64,000 bases of DNA, from the NCBI RefSeq assembly GCF_021730395.1, contig NC_069371.1:45022001-45086000 (forward strand). Reading direction: 5' to 3'. Of this stretch, positions 36,557 to 48,420 are shown one piece after another. This stretch comes from Mercenaria mercenaria. Lineage: Eukaryota; Mollusca; Bivalvia; Venerida; Veneridae. The stretch's first letter is position 1. Every line of letters starts with the position of its first letter. The notes beneath the pieces are model-generated. The model did no database searches. It was given only the letters and a program-made list of their open reading frames with translations, and was not told where the DNA came from. The position numbers were made by a program, and so were the translations under genes.

Positions 36557-36742
36557 TTAACCTTTACCCTGCTAAATTTCTAAAATGGATCGGTCCATCA
36601 TTAAATTTGGGCAGCACTATTTATTATTCAAATAAGTGTTCACTGAAAATTTACCGACTGAATAGCGAACAGTGCAGATCAAGATCAGTGTGCACAGCAC
36701 TGGTCGCAGAGGCAGAATCACTTGCCGCCAACAGGCTAAACG
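36557..36742 (+). mobile_element. MITE family 2 copy
   Basis: TTTACCCTGCTAAATTTCTA, GACTGAATAGCGAACAGTGC and CTTGCCGCCAACAGGCTAAA. The central palindrome is shortened. Confidence 0.65.
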
Positions 36743-37146
36743 TTACTGAATGGTTTGGCATACATATTCACCATTACACGAGATTGTGTCAGTTGCAAAG
36801 GTCAAGGTCACAGACAACCAAGTTAACTTTCAATTTTGTTTGTATAGTGCATATTTTCTGACCTGGCGAAGATATTTTTAGTACAGACTTTACCATTAAA
36901 AACAATAGGCAACTTGTGCATATCGGATTTATTCGTACGGAATGAAACCAAATCCAACGATGTAGCCGATTACCCTAAACTAAATGATAGAATGGTCCAT
37001 TTATGACCTTTCTATAAATATCTCCGCCAGGTCAGAAAATATGCACTATACCTGAAATCTTTTTAAAGTTTACTGACATTCAATGTCGATATTTCCTTTA
37101 AAAGCACGGACTTGCTCCAGTTAGTCGCCCTTAGCAAATGGCGGCC

Positions 37147-38822
37147 TAATAGACATTTACGGATTAAGTCTACGTGGACTGTGGACACCTAAAGCGATAG
37201 ATTTTTCAAGGGGACCGTCTCAACATAGTTTAATTATATTATGCGCGATATGAAAAAGAGTTTATAACGGCAATAGGGTTTGAGTTATTATATCATCACT
37301 ATGCGGTAGGTGATATAAAATTTGGATGTGCCTGTTTTTAGCTCGACTTTTCGAAGAAAATGTAGAGCTAGTGCATTCGCTCCGGCGTCGGCGTCGGCGT
37401 CTCCGCTGGTTAAAATTTTTGATAAAGTCAAATATCTCTGTTACTGTCAAAGCTATTGACTTGAAACTTAAAATACTTATTTACTATCAAAGTCTACACA
37501 AGGAAGAACAATCCCCATAACTCTGATTGAATTTTTACAGAATTATTCCCCTTTCTAATTTAGCATTTTTGGTTATAGTTTTTGATAAAATCAAATATCT
37601 CTGTTACTATCAAAGCTATTGACTTGAAACTTATAATAGTTATTTACTATCGAAGTCTACACCAGGAAAAATAATCCCCATAACTCCGATTGAATTTTGA
37701 TAGAATTATGCCCCATTTAACTTAGAATTTATGGTTAAAGGTTTTGATAAAATCAAATATCTCTGTTACTATCAAAGCTATTGACTTGAAACTTAAAATA
37801 CTTATTTACTATAAACGTCTACACCAGGAGAAATAATCCCTATAACTCTGATTTGAATTTTGACAGAATTATGCCCCTTTTTAACTTAGAATTGTTGGTT
37901 AAAGTTCTTGAAAAAGTCAAATATATCTGTTACTACCAAAGCTATTGACTTGGAACTTAAAATACTTATTTACTATCAAAGTCTTCACCGGGAGAAACAA
38001 TCCCTATAACTCCGATTTGAATTTTGACAGAATAATGCCCCCTTTTAAATTAGAATTTTTGTTAAAGTTTTTGATAAAGTCAAATGTCTCAGTTACTATC
38101 AAAGCTATTGACTTTAAACTTAAAATAGTTATTTACTATCGAAGTCTACACCAGGAAAAACAATCCTCATAACTGTGAATTCTCAATGTGGTGAACATTT
38201 GTGCCAAGTTTTTTTTTAAATCCTTGAAGCAGTTTAAGAGTTACACATCGCATTCGAAACAAAGTTATATGACCTTTGACCCCTAAGACGGACACACAGA
38301 CAGACAGACGGTCAGACGAACACCAAAATACGTTCCTTCGGGCGTATAATAACAACAAAGGAATGGAGACGCAAGATATTACGTTTTCTACAGTTTTCAC
38401 AATGTTTTACCTGCTGACCTACATTTTCATCCCGGCTAACCCAGTTAAGATTTATTTTCATTTCGGACGACGACGAGGATGGAATACGGATACATTGCGA
38501 ACAGATAAGCTCATCTTTTCAACTTTGTCGCAGATGCGCAACTTATAATATTGAAGAACCTTTCGGGAAAGTGTTATGACGCTAGATCAAATACTTTTTG
38601 CGATATGCATAACAAAACACCTCTCTGGCGAACAGACAGACGGACAGACAAATCCAAATCTTATCCTGTGCGGTAACATAATAAGCCAGACCTTACCATC
38701 ATTATTGGAATGTTTTCCTACCACACATAAATTAAAATTATCATGTTGAGACGGTCCCCTTGAAAAATCGATCGTCTTAGGTGTTCACAGTCCACGTAGA
38801 CTTAATTCGTAAAGGTCTAATA
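37147..38822. mobile_element. Long-TIR element carrying a five-unit 163-bp array
   Basis: Inverted ends of about 85 bp: AAGTCTACGTGGACTGTG, then CACCTAA and TTTTTCAAGGGGACCGTCTC at 37147-37232, mirrored at 38742-38822. Inside, TTTTAGCTCGACTTTTCGAA starts an array with units at 37441, 37604, 37766, 37930 and 38093 (GCTATTGACTTGAAACTTA), ending in GACGGACACACAGACAGACA. No transposase is visible. Confidence 0.7.
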
Positions 38823-38829
38823 AAGGACA

Positions 38830-39130
38830 AGTTTAAGGTTTCCAGATCGGCTATTTTGATACGTTGAATACACGATGCGGTACTGTTGAAGGATATTTAT
38901 GTTGTGATACATAAATCGTATAAAACTTTCTAGTTTCAACTTACATGGATAATGATTTATTTCTTACTAAGTAGTAAGAGAGTTTTTATAAGTTCCTAGG
39001 GAAAGAAAAACAAAATGATTTGTAATGAAAGAACTTCGGGCAAAGGTTTAAGCTGTCCACTGAACTTTAAGCGGTTCATTAACTTTTAAGTGAGTGACTC
39101 TTACGCTTAATGAGAGATAACATTTGATAA
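38830..39130. other. Spacer before duplication unit A
   Basis: Unique-looking AT-rich sequence; nothing recognised. Confidence 0.35.
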
Positions 39131-39873
39131 TGGGGAAGACAATAAGTGGCTTTTCTTCAATTTTTTAAGGTCATTACTTTCTCAACCTGTAAGGGGAATT
39201 TAAGGACTGAAGTTCCTTGTAATAATATGATCATACATCGAGATATATACCCGTTGAGTTATGTTACAGGAGCAACGTTCTTCATCTCTGATTTATGTTA
39301 GATGTCATTAGATGTCTACAATGTTAAGGAAAGGTTTCGTGCATTTTAAGATGAGTTCAGTAACAGAGGCCGAAGACTGCTAGGTCCCATGGTCTATCTA
39401 GAAGTAAAGCGAGTGCTCTCCGCAGCGGCTTTAATAAAGTGCAATAATTTAACTGGCTGCAATTTATGTTTACTGAAAAACAGACTTAAAGCGAACAAAC
39501 AAATAGAAATATGCAAAACATGGTTATGAGAAAACTTCAGTTAAGTTTGGTAAAATGTTTCATCAAAGCAACTGTTTGTACTTCATTTGTTTTATGTCAG
39601 GTTCAAATAAGTGCATACATTATCACAAGAATTCAGAAGCAGAGATACACGTGTCAATCCAGTGTGACACGTAGGACACAAATTATAATATTTTAGGCAG
39701 CTGTTTACTAATAGACAAAATATTTTTTTTAGAGGCACTCTCGCATATTCTAATGGCAACTGGGACATCACTTTCACATTCTCGCACACTATTTCGGATG
39801 TAACAACAGGTCACCTACTTCAAATTATTAGACCGTCACAATTACGGGTCCAAACCCCGCTCGTGTGTAGAGT

Positions 39874-40191
39874 TCAGTAATCCAGGGGAGGTCTAATGCA
39901 AAACATGTTTTTGCCTTTCCCGAAACAATATACCTGGAAGGTACTGAATCTTGACAAAATAGTGGAAGGGAGAATATCATTACACGTATCTAACACGTTT
40001 TGTAAAATTGAATTATCTTTCTGAACTGAAAATGAATGGCAATATTCTGAACAACTATCCCGCCTTCGCGACTTACTCATATCTTGAAACAATACTAAAC
40101 GTATTTTTTTTTGAAAATCATCGCACTGAACACTAAATGACTGCGATATAGAAACTATCAAAAACGTTATAATAGAAACAAAACAAAACAT
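39874..40191 (-). CDS. Possible small secreted cysteine-containing protein
   Basis: A 105-aa reading frame starts MFCFVSIITFLIVSISQSFS, a convincing signal peptide, then VQCDDFQ. The mature part has six Cys, an even number that suits disulfides, and a basic KSRRRDSC stretch. It could be a single-exon gene, or exon 1 of a longer one through a CAG/GTATAT donor at 39934. No downstream exon, family match or clear promoter was found. Unit B has a diverged, broken counterpart near 48440-48540 without the signal peptide. It may be a real, lineage-young gene or a chance frame. Confidence 0.35.
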   Translation of the reverse strand: MFCFVSIITFLIVSISQSFSVQCDDFQKKIRLVLFQDMSKSRRRDSCSEYCHSFSVQKDNSILQNVLDTCNDILPSTILSRFSTFQVYCFGKGKNMFCIRPPLDY

Positions 40192-40489
40192 TTTTAATTA
40201 ATATATTTAATATAGTCATCGATGTTGTATTTACAAAAGGAAAGCTGTGTCAAATGATTAGTAATAATTTAATATTTATTGGTAACCTACAAAATGATTT
40301 ATTAAAAGCGATTAATTTCTACACTTAATATGCAATTCGTCCGTTACAGTTTGTATTAATTTGTACGATATACAAATAAAATCTGTAAAGAGATCATTTG
40401 AAAGCATAGAATGCAACCAAACAAAATAATGACTGTGACTCAATGCAGACTTGGAGCGCCGGTATAAATTACAGACTCCGGTACATACC

Positions 40490-40800
40490 GGATTAGCTAA
40501 ATTTGAACGAAAATATCATAAATGTATATATTTTGTAACCATGGTGATACTAACCCTAACCTTTAGTCAGTATTTTATGCATATTGTACACTAAATGCAT
40601 GAGGACATGCAAAAATATGCATATTTTTGCCGTGCGCTACAATTGATAATCACTTTCGGGCATGCGCAGAAGACCGCTCCAAGTCTGCAATGAGTTACAT
40701 CGCAAAATAATAGCAGACTCTGTAAGTTTGATTGAGTCTGTTCATGAGAGGTATTGTAAGGTGCAACACCTAGCGCCCGGCTTAAGCGGAATTCTAATAC
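40490..40800 (+). mobile_element. MITE family 3 copy and adjoining dispersed repeat
   Basis: TTTTGTAACCATGGTGATAC to GGGCATGCGCAGAAGACCGC matches 60885-61045. The next part, read on the minus strand (AATACCTCTCATGAACAGAC), matches 42015-42070 and 49255-49320. It also makes a 79-aa frame that I do not regard as a gene. Confidence 0.5.
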
Positions 40801-41975
40801 AGTAAAAATGAGTGTACTCCATGATCCCAAAGGACCAAAAATATAACAACACTGAATCCAAAGACTACATTAAACACAACAAACGAAATCAAAGCCATAA
40901 TGGAGAAATCCAAGAATTGATACTGTAGTGGAAAGATATACTCAGTTCATGTTAAATTGTCTACTATAGATGGGGATTGTTACTGAACTAAAATGAATAC
41001 AATTGTTTATCTATATATGACACAGCGTACAAAAACGACATTGCATTCGTAACAATCGTTGAAGCTTTATAGATGAAGCATTTTTTCTATAAGAAAAGAC
41101 CTGGTAAATACGAGGGAAATAATGATTATGTTTTACATATTGTCATGCTGCGTTCACATTTGCCAATGAGCGTTGAAAGTATTTTTGAGTAAATAGAATC
41201 AAATTGCAATAAAAAGCATTTTGATGTTCAGTTAGCCAACTTATACTCGATAGGAATAAAATCATATAAAATTGTTTTTTTTTTTTTATAATTGAACTAT
41301 CAGGCCTACATTTGTAGGCCTTCTCAGTTAAAGCAAACTGCACATAGGTCACCCAGTTGGTGTTTGCATTGAAAACAAATTGTCCTGCACATATGAATCC
41401 CTTAGATAACTCAATGCACAATAGTGTGTACATTAAATATGCTTGTGTAAATATATGTTATGAGAAAACCTCATGAAAATGCCTATATGAACTCCATGCT
41501 TTTGCGGAAGGCTGAGCAGAACCACATCCGTTATTTGAAGTGATATGCAGCTAGTTTATGTAAGTGAGCCGCCATAAACGGTTTTTAACCAAAAAAGCGT
41601 ATTCAGACACATATACAATAGAATTCAACCCTTTAAATAATTATATTTAAAAAGAGGCGTAAAATTGAACAGTTATATGATGTGAAATAGGAAAAGAACT
41701 CCGTGGTATAGTATTTTCTTATATCTTATATTTTTTGGTCCTTTTAAGATCTTATAGTCAATTTACTATAACAGAGTTCCTCTAAAGCCGGTTCTACAGG
41801 GCGTAAGGTGAGCACTCCTGAACAGACTCATTCAATCAAAATCTGCTATTAGTTTACTGCTAATATAGCAGCGATGAAGTGGCCTTTGGCGATTTATAAA
41901 GTCTCCCCGTATTTTGTCCCAGTTTTGTTATACGTTTTAGTCCAGTGCGAGTTCATTCCTCGTAAACCGGTGCAG

Positions 41976-42002
41976 GGGGTGGGGGGGCGGGGGGGGGGGG
42001 GG
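41976..42002. repeat. G-rich homopolymer tract in unit A
   Basis: GGGGGTGGGGGGGCGGGG-like run. The unit B counterpart (about 49225-49245) has only GGTGCTAGGGGGCATG, so the tract expanded after the duplication or is an artefact. Confidence 0.6.
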
Positions 42003-42557
42003 CTTAGGTGTGTTGCACATTTCGTTACCTCTCAAGACCAGACTCAGTCAAACCAAGCCTACTATTATTTGCTTGGTTGCTTTTAATATTTCCAAAGGAT
42101 TTTCTTACAGATTTTATTAAATGAAATTATCTAGGTTACTGAGGTATGCATAGCTTTAAAGGTTTTATAGCTTTACTATATCAAAATTCTACCGCTGACT
42201 CAAATAGGAAGCTTGAATGAAAAAGAATAAAGAGACCAACTGAATGCCTCGAAAAATGTATGTATGTCTGATTGTGTACAAGAGAAATAATCATAGATCT
42301 TAGATTTGTTACATTAGACAAGTAAAAATTACATAAAAATGTTAAGATTTGATATGGCATTTCTTTTACATTAAATTCTTTGTCTCTTTCTATTTAAAAA
42401 AACTAGTATAATATGATTATTGTAAAGATCTCGAGCCATTCCCTACAAATTCAGTTAGTATGTGATTGTCAATTATAAAGGCAAGTTATTTCCTTTTCCT
42501 TCGTTTTGTTATTTGATATAAACGTAGTGCATGCAAATGAATCCATTCACGGGAATG

Positions 42558-44804
42558 TAGAGATGGTACCTAAAAGATTCAAATTCATCTTTATAGGTTT
42601 TTTTCATAGTGAAATGATAGCTAAGTACACCAATTTTCTAAATATATTTATGGTTTTCCTCTTCTCCATGTCAAAAATAGAAATATTTGATATCTAAAAA
42701 ATGACTTTCTCAAAATATCTGAAGCAAAATGGACAACTCTTGTATTGACCGTGTTTCAAAGATTTTAGGACTTCCCCAATTATAGTCTATATCAAAAGCT
42801 CCCACAGCTAAATAAAATCAATAGAGTATAAGGTAAGTTTACTCTACTTTCAACATTTTGAAAGAGCCTATACTGAACTTCCTTTTGTCTTTTAATAAAA
42901 TCAAATTCCAAGACTAGCCAAGAGTCTAAAACGCTTGAAAAAATTCTGAGTGAAAGAGAATGACATGCTCTTTATTATAAGCTTACCAAAACCATACCAA
43001 AAATGTACCTTAAAGAAGTTACTAAAGATTTTATATTGTAAACAAACCCCTACACCATTTTACCATCAATATTTTCCACTCATGAATGCACTCAATTCAG
43101 GTGATAATTGTTGATATACAGTTGAACTTCAATGGCTCGAACTCGGATCTTTCAAACACCCAGGATCACTCGAACTCTTCGCCCGGTCCCGAATTTATTC
43201 CTTCTTTATTCTATATAGCTCTACCTCGGATCGCTCGAACTTCGAAAATTCGAACTCTCGAACTCATTTGGTGGTCCCTTCGGCTCAATTACAGTGATAA
43301 TTACACCTATTCAGTCGAACAGCCTATTTGTCGCCGGAATGGCTTGTGTTTACAAAGATTTTCACTCCTCTGCCTGACATTCGCCAAACTTCCCCTTTAC
43401 CCGGCGCGTGCGTAATTTTCACACGCCTATGTAATTAGCGTCGGTATACGACAAACAAATTAAACTAAGTGAATTTCGTTCACTGCAATGCTTTAATGGG
43501 CTTTGATTAATACGAATAAAATTATTTAAAATAATTGAGCAATGTCTGTCTTTATTTTGTCTGCATAAAAACGGGAGATACGATGTTAACTTTCATACTG
43601 CTTTAGCATGGCTGAATAACTTAGTAAAGGACCCGGAAACAGGGGGATAGCTAAGTCGGCTACTAGAAAGCAAGGAACAAAACGAAAATAAGATCCAAAA
43701 ACTTTAGAAACAAAATATATGTTTTTTCGTATCAATGTCATGTTTGAAAATAAATAATAATGACTATTTCAGCGTTTGTTTTTACAAAAAAAACACACAT
43801 GTAGGTACAATATGACAAGATATTACGATGTAAGGTTTGTAACAAATCATGCCCTCGAATTCCCAAATTCAAAATGGCCACCATTTTGATGGCTCGAACA
43901 ACGGAAAACTCGAACTTATTTCAACGGGACCCTCGAGTTCGAGCCATCGAAGTTCGACTGTATTTGTAAATGAGAGGCCCCAACAAAAACATTTTTCAAG
44001 TTATGTAAACAGTATAAGTTTTAAATTGATGTTGATATCTGAAATTATCCGATTACTTTGTTTTCAACAATAAATAAAACACCTTTTAGTTTGTTTAGGG
44101 TAGTTGACCTGTAACGAAAATCATCAAATAGAGTAATCTCCATATGCTTTTTCAGCATTTATTCGTTTTTCAAGGAAAGCAAATGATCGTGCTTGTTCCC
44201 TCCAGAGAATGTTTAAATTGAGAATTGCTTAAAATACATTACATAGAGTCATTGCCTGTCAGCTACCTTAACATGTAGTAATTACAACCACTACCTTAAA
44301 ACATTGTAATTATATTTGACGACAATGAATTTTTGTGTTACCAATTTAACTTTTTTGTTATTTCCCATTGTTGGATATATACATTTTACATTTTGATATA
44401 TAAATGTTGTGTAAATCAATGTATCACCATTGAGAACAATAAATAAACAACTTTGGCTAAAAGATCAAAACTTAATAACGTTTCTTAATGTCGTTAATTT
44501 TCTTCAAAGGAATGTATGCATTTTTCTATATAATCTTCATGCATTACTAAACTTTCTATCAGGGCCTCACTACAACTTACAAAATAACTGTCAGTGTAAG
44601 TCATGAGAAAAGCATGCATATTGTATATTGAATACAAAGGGATTTAAACAAATGTAGGTCATATTTTGTCTGCCTGGTAAGTTGTTTGAAAAAGGACCTA
44701 TCTGATTTTTCTTTCACTTTTGATCAATGTTTAATGTTGGCTTCAGTTTATTGACCAATTCAGAGTTGTCCCCCTTTGATTTATTTGGTTAGGTACCATC
44801 TCTA
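42558..44804 (+). mobile_element. Non-autonomous 2.25-kb TIR element, hAT-like, with 7-bp target duplication
   Basis: Perfect 16-bp terminal inverted repeats TAGAGATGGTACCTAA, flanked on both sides by GGGAATG (42551-42557 and 44805-44811). Unit B has the uninterrupted site (AAGAATGAGTTGCC near 50035). The ends fit the hAT consensus YARNG, but a 7-bp rather than 8-bp duplication leaves the superfamily open. No transposase frame is visible. A Tigger-like element is nested inside. Confidence 0.8.
43119..43960 (+). mobile_element. Non-autonomous pogo/Tigger-like element, nested
   Basis: Inverted ends CAGTTGAACTTCAATGGCTC and its reverse complement (with one or two changes), flanked by TA on each side. 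The ends repeat the CTCGAAC motif several times. The termini and TA duplication are typical of Tc1/mariner-pogo (Tigger) relatives. The 842-bp element carries no transposase. Confidence 0.75.
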
Positions 44805-45281
44805 GGGAATGAGTTGCCGTATTACACTTATTAACAATTATTACTTTTAGATCTAAGTTCTTTATTTCGAAAACTATTCATCAACATGTAGCATAAAATG
44901 AAATGAAAATTTCACAATTGGCTGAAGGGGGAATTTTCCGTTCGCACATCAAACTAAACGACCTCGACCCGAGCAGTCGTTTTTCTGCATGCTTGTACAT
45001 GTTAAAGGTAATGTATTCATTTCTTCCTATCCTAACCAATTCGTCATGTCTATATCTGGGACAAACACCCTCATTATTTATTCAATTATGAATGTTTTAT
45101 TTTTCTATTACAAAACATTCCTTATTCTAAGAATTTTGTCAAAAATATTATTGAACGGCAGTATTTCACAACGTTAAGCGTTACGGTAAATCACCACAAC
45201 GTCAGTTGGTAAACAACCTTTTTTAATTAAAATTATTTTTAGCGATTACGATTATGCTGCGGTTGGTTGAATAAACACTTA

Positions 45282-45289
45282 TATATAAG
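45282..45289 (+). promoter_or_regulatory. TATA box of secreted-protein gene copy A
   Basis: TATATAAG, 83 bp before the ATG. The same box occurs at the same relative place in copy B (59361-59368), and the sequence between box and ATG is also shared. Confidence 0.65.
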
Positions 45290-45364
45290 GCATTTCCTTG
45301 AGTCAATCTTCATATTCTGCATAGAAAGAGCAGCGTGTAAATTTCAAGAGACGAAAACAACAAT

Positions 45365-46572
45365 ATGAATCACGTTTTCAGCATAATCTTTTTTACTTTC
45401 TCGATGTGTATCACGCATTCGTTTGCACAGCCGCCACGGAAAGGTAAATATATTTAATGCATAGAAACAACTAAACGACAATTTTATATTAAAAGCGTAA
45501 TATCTTGATAAAATATTTATAGGTAAAAAGATGCTATTTCATGCATTTTCAGTGAAAAATAAAAATTCTTCATTTTCGAGATTTTTTTGATTTTTATTGT
45601 CTTTGACGCTGACTTCAATTGTAATATTGATTAGATAAACAATAATACAATATATGTCTTCTGATTAAAAACGTGAATTTACTTTCAGAAGTGGCATGTC
45701 CATCGTGTTTCCATCTTGAATTCGAAATCCGCAACCTTCCAAGGTTTATCAAGATATTTGTCGAATCCATGCTGTCAGGACTCAAATTGTCCAATCCGAA
45801 CTGCGCAAGCAATAAAGTGGCACCTAAAGCCTGCCCGAAGCCTCTAATCCCAGGTCTTATGGAAAACAAGTGCCAGACAGCAACTATAAATCTAAAAGCC
45901 GTCGGAATAAAACCCATTTTTCCAGGTAAAGCATTATCCAAAGTCTTATAAAATTCGCATTTTCCAGCTAAAATTTGGTAAAGTTTATATTGATTATATT
46001 CTTTGTTATGCAATACTTTTCCCCAAACACAAAACTGCCGTCATTGACGTATCAAATACGGTAAAGAGAGTAAATCAAAAGAAAAATCATGAATTTCAAA
46101 GTCTTTTCTTACTTTTTGTAAGTGTAAAAAGTACTTGATAAACAAAAAATAGAAATCATTCAGTCTGTTTTTGTTGTTGATTGTCCGATATAATATAAGT
46201 AGAGACAACAATCAGGAAAAAAAAAGATTTCACAGTTGTGGCTCATTTTTGCCAGCCCCCTCCACCCCCACAAAAAAAAAAATGTATGAGAATCTAATTT
46301 TAAGCTGTTAAAATATTTAAAAAGCAATATGTCAAAGCAAGTTCAGTCGTTATACTAACTGATATGTAATTGATTTTACAGATGCGGAACTAGATGTTGG
46401 TGTTACAATCCGAACATGTGAATCTGGATGGTCAGGAACTGTGGATAAATGTATGAAACTAAGCGAAGTTGATGCTGCAACTAAAGCAGAGATTACTAAG
46501 AAGCTTAAAAGGGTGGAAACTCAGTGGAACAGCGTCACCTACACCGGAAACGTTTGCATCAAAACACCTTAA
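45365..46572 (+). CDS. Unrecognised secreted 8-cysteine protein, copy A
   Basis: Exons 45365-45443, 45689-45925 and 46382-46572, all GT-AG and phase 1, give 168 aa. Residues 1-21 are a signal peptide (MNHVFSIIFFTFSMCITHSF, then A). The mature protein has eight Cys (30, 33, 65, 75, 88, 118, 129, 164), enough for four disulfides: a CPSC near the start, a basic middle (KAVGIK) and a Lys/Glu-rich helix-like stretch at 139-155. I do not recognise the family. A CxxC start and late GNVC recall Ly6-like folds only weakly, so no function is assigned. The small exons, conserved splice sites, TATA box, poly(A) signal and a 92%-identical second copy show it is a real gene. The minus-strand frame at 45615-46013 is its shadow. 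Confidence 0.9.
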
Positions 46573-46837
46573 ACACAGGAATTTTGAACTCCATTACCTA
46601 CGTGTTATTCCTGTTTTAAACTCTCGTTTCATACTGAACCAGATCTTTTATATGATATTGATACCTTTTGTTTCAGAGATTTTTACCCTTTATTTATATA
46701 GAAATCCACGTAAAACTGTTTTTATTTGTATTATTATGACATGGTAAATATCATCTTTTCAAAAAGGCATAATTGTTTCAGGGAGTTTGCGCATGTTCGT
46801 GTTTCTTAATGTATAGCCAGTGTGATACTATCTTTTG

Positions 46838-46848
46838 AATAAAATAAA
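46838..46848 (+). terminator. Poly(A) signals of copy A
   Basis: Two overlapping AATAAA hexamers about 270 bp after the stop, with a TGTCT-rich tract after them. Copy B keeps the same arrangement near 60740. Confidence 0.55.
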
Positions 46849-46950
46849 CTTCTTTTCAAAAGTATTGTCTACTGTCTGTTTACACTAATAATGATGTAGA
46901 ATTCCATGCCATTACAAAAGTACTTAAAGGCCTAGATCCACTACTATAAA

Positions 46951-47237
46951 AGAGTTTGTTTGTTTGTTTTGGGTTTAACGTCGTTTTTCAACAGTATTCC
47001 AGTTATGTAACGGTAGACAGTTAACCTAACTAGTGTTCCTGAATTCTATACCAGTACTAATGTTTTCCGCAAGTAACTGCTAACTTCTCCACATGAATCA
47101 GAGATTGAAGACGAATGATTTCATACACAATGTATTTTATCAAACCGTCACGGAGGACATATGCCTCGCCCGAGGATCAAACTCACGACCCCGCAATCCG
47201 TAGATCGGCGCTCTCCCTATTGAGCTAAGGGGGACGG
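46951..47237 (-). mobile_element. tRNA-derived SINE with intact target duplication
   Basis: The minus-strand head CCTTAGCTCAATAGGGAGAG and GTGAGTTTGATCCTCGGG mimic tRNA A and B boxes; the 3' end CGACGTTAAACCCAAAACAA runs into (AAAC)n. Flanked by CTACTATA at 46941-46948 and 47238-47245. It sits at the junction between duplication units A and B. Confidence 0.75.
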
Positions 47238-48259
47238 CTACTATACAAGTGTCCTCAACCCTCCCCAAATCTAGAAAACAACTGTCTTATCTGTTGCCTA
47301 TCACTGATAATGTAACAGTAGCTAATTGGAGGGCAATAAGCACAATAGGGTCCCCACTATAGTAAACGAGGAGAAGGAGAAGTGGCTTTTCTTCTATTAT
47401 AAAGTCATTACTTTCTCAGCCTGTAAGGGCAAAAGATGGACTGAAGTGAGTGCCTGGTAATAACTGCGTCCCTTAATACTGAATACTGCAATATTTTATC
47501 CCTCAATACTGCATACTGCAATACTGCATCTCTCAATACATTCGATCGTAATTAAGGGCAAAATGAGAACGGAATTGAAGTGCCTCGTAATAAAATGATC
47601 GTAGATTGAGATATATACACGTTGAGTTATGCTATATACAAGATCAACGTTCTCCATCTCTGATTCATGTTGGACGTCGTTAGATGGACTGCAATGTTTA
47701 AAAAAGGTTTGGTGCATTTAAGTGAGTTCAGTTACAGAGGCCGAACACTGCTAGGTCCCAGGGTCTATCTTGTAGTAAAGTGAATGTTCTCAGCAGTGGC
47801 TTTAACTAAGCGCATTAAGTTATCTGGCTCTAAGTCATGTTTAGCGCCATTAGATGGCTGAAAAAACAACTAATATAAACATGCGACCATTGTTTCAGTT
47901 AAATTTTGGGAAACATCTTTTGATACTTGTTGGCGAATTATCCTTTAATATCAAGATCACCGTCGATTGGAAATATTGAAATTCTACAACCACTGAAAGT
48001 CTTGTCAAAATTAGGAAGTTTTTGACGTATTTACATAACTTGGAGCTTTTGTTAAAATGACCGGGGAATTCCACATTCGCAAACTGCTGTCTTGTGAAGG
48101 CATGCGATGGTTTCTAATATATTTTCGCTTCCAACTCGCAAGCAAACATCAAACATAGAGTGGTCAGATGCTAAAGTTGCACGTATGGAAATTAACTGGC
48201 AATTTATTGTTGTTTTCCGACCAGACGATGACACTAGCTACTCTAACATACCGAGTAAA

Positions 48260-48420
48260 TTGAAAAGCAGAGATGCATGTGCTAATCCCATGTGACGTGG
48301 GTGACACCAAAAGTGTTTTTTTTTTCTCACATGAAGAATTCAACGTCACGAGTGAGGCTCGAACCCACATCGATGAGGGGCAAGTGATTTGAAGTCAGCG
48401 ACCGAAGGCCGCTAATTTAT
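48260..48420 (-). mobile_element. SINE remnant in unit B
   Basis: The minus strand reads GCGGCCTTCGGTCGCTGACT, GGGTTCGAGCCTCACTC and GAATTCTTCATGTGAG, the same family as 19130-19325. A worn counterpart exists in unit A at about 39640-39870, so the insertion predates the segmental duplication. Confidence 0.55.

Larger units (their letters stand above)
39130..46927 (+). repeat. Segmental duplication, unit A
   Basis: Unit A is collinear with unit B. Matching landmarks are 39135-39470 with 47375-47850, 39640-39990 with 48260-48510, 41570-41800 with 48600-48820, 42010-42550 with 49250-50040, 44805-44980 with 50035-50200, and about 45000-46927 with 59085-60842. Non-coding parts have drifted more than the exons. 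Unit A contains a 2247-bp element that unit B lacks. Confidence 0.8.

Noticed and set aside
45615-46013. 132-aa minus-strand frame, repeated at 59605-59931
   Set aside because: Antisense shadow of exon 2 of the two secreted-protein genes; the plus strand has splice sites, signal peptide and conserved cysteines.
45365-46572. Naming the secreted protein a Ly6/uPAR-type protein
   Set aside because: Only the CxxC start and a late NVC resemble that fold; cysteine spacing and the missing terminal CN do not fit well enough.
47160-47237. Possible tRNA gene on the minus strand
   Set aside because: Part of a SINE with an (AAAC)n tail and CTACTATA target duplication.
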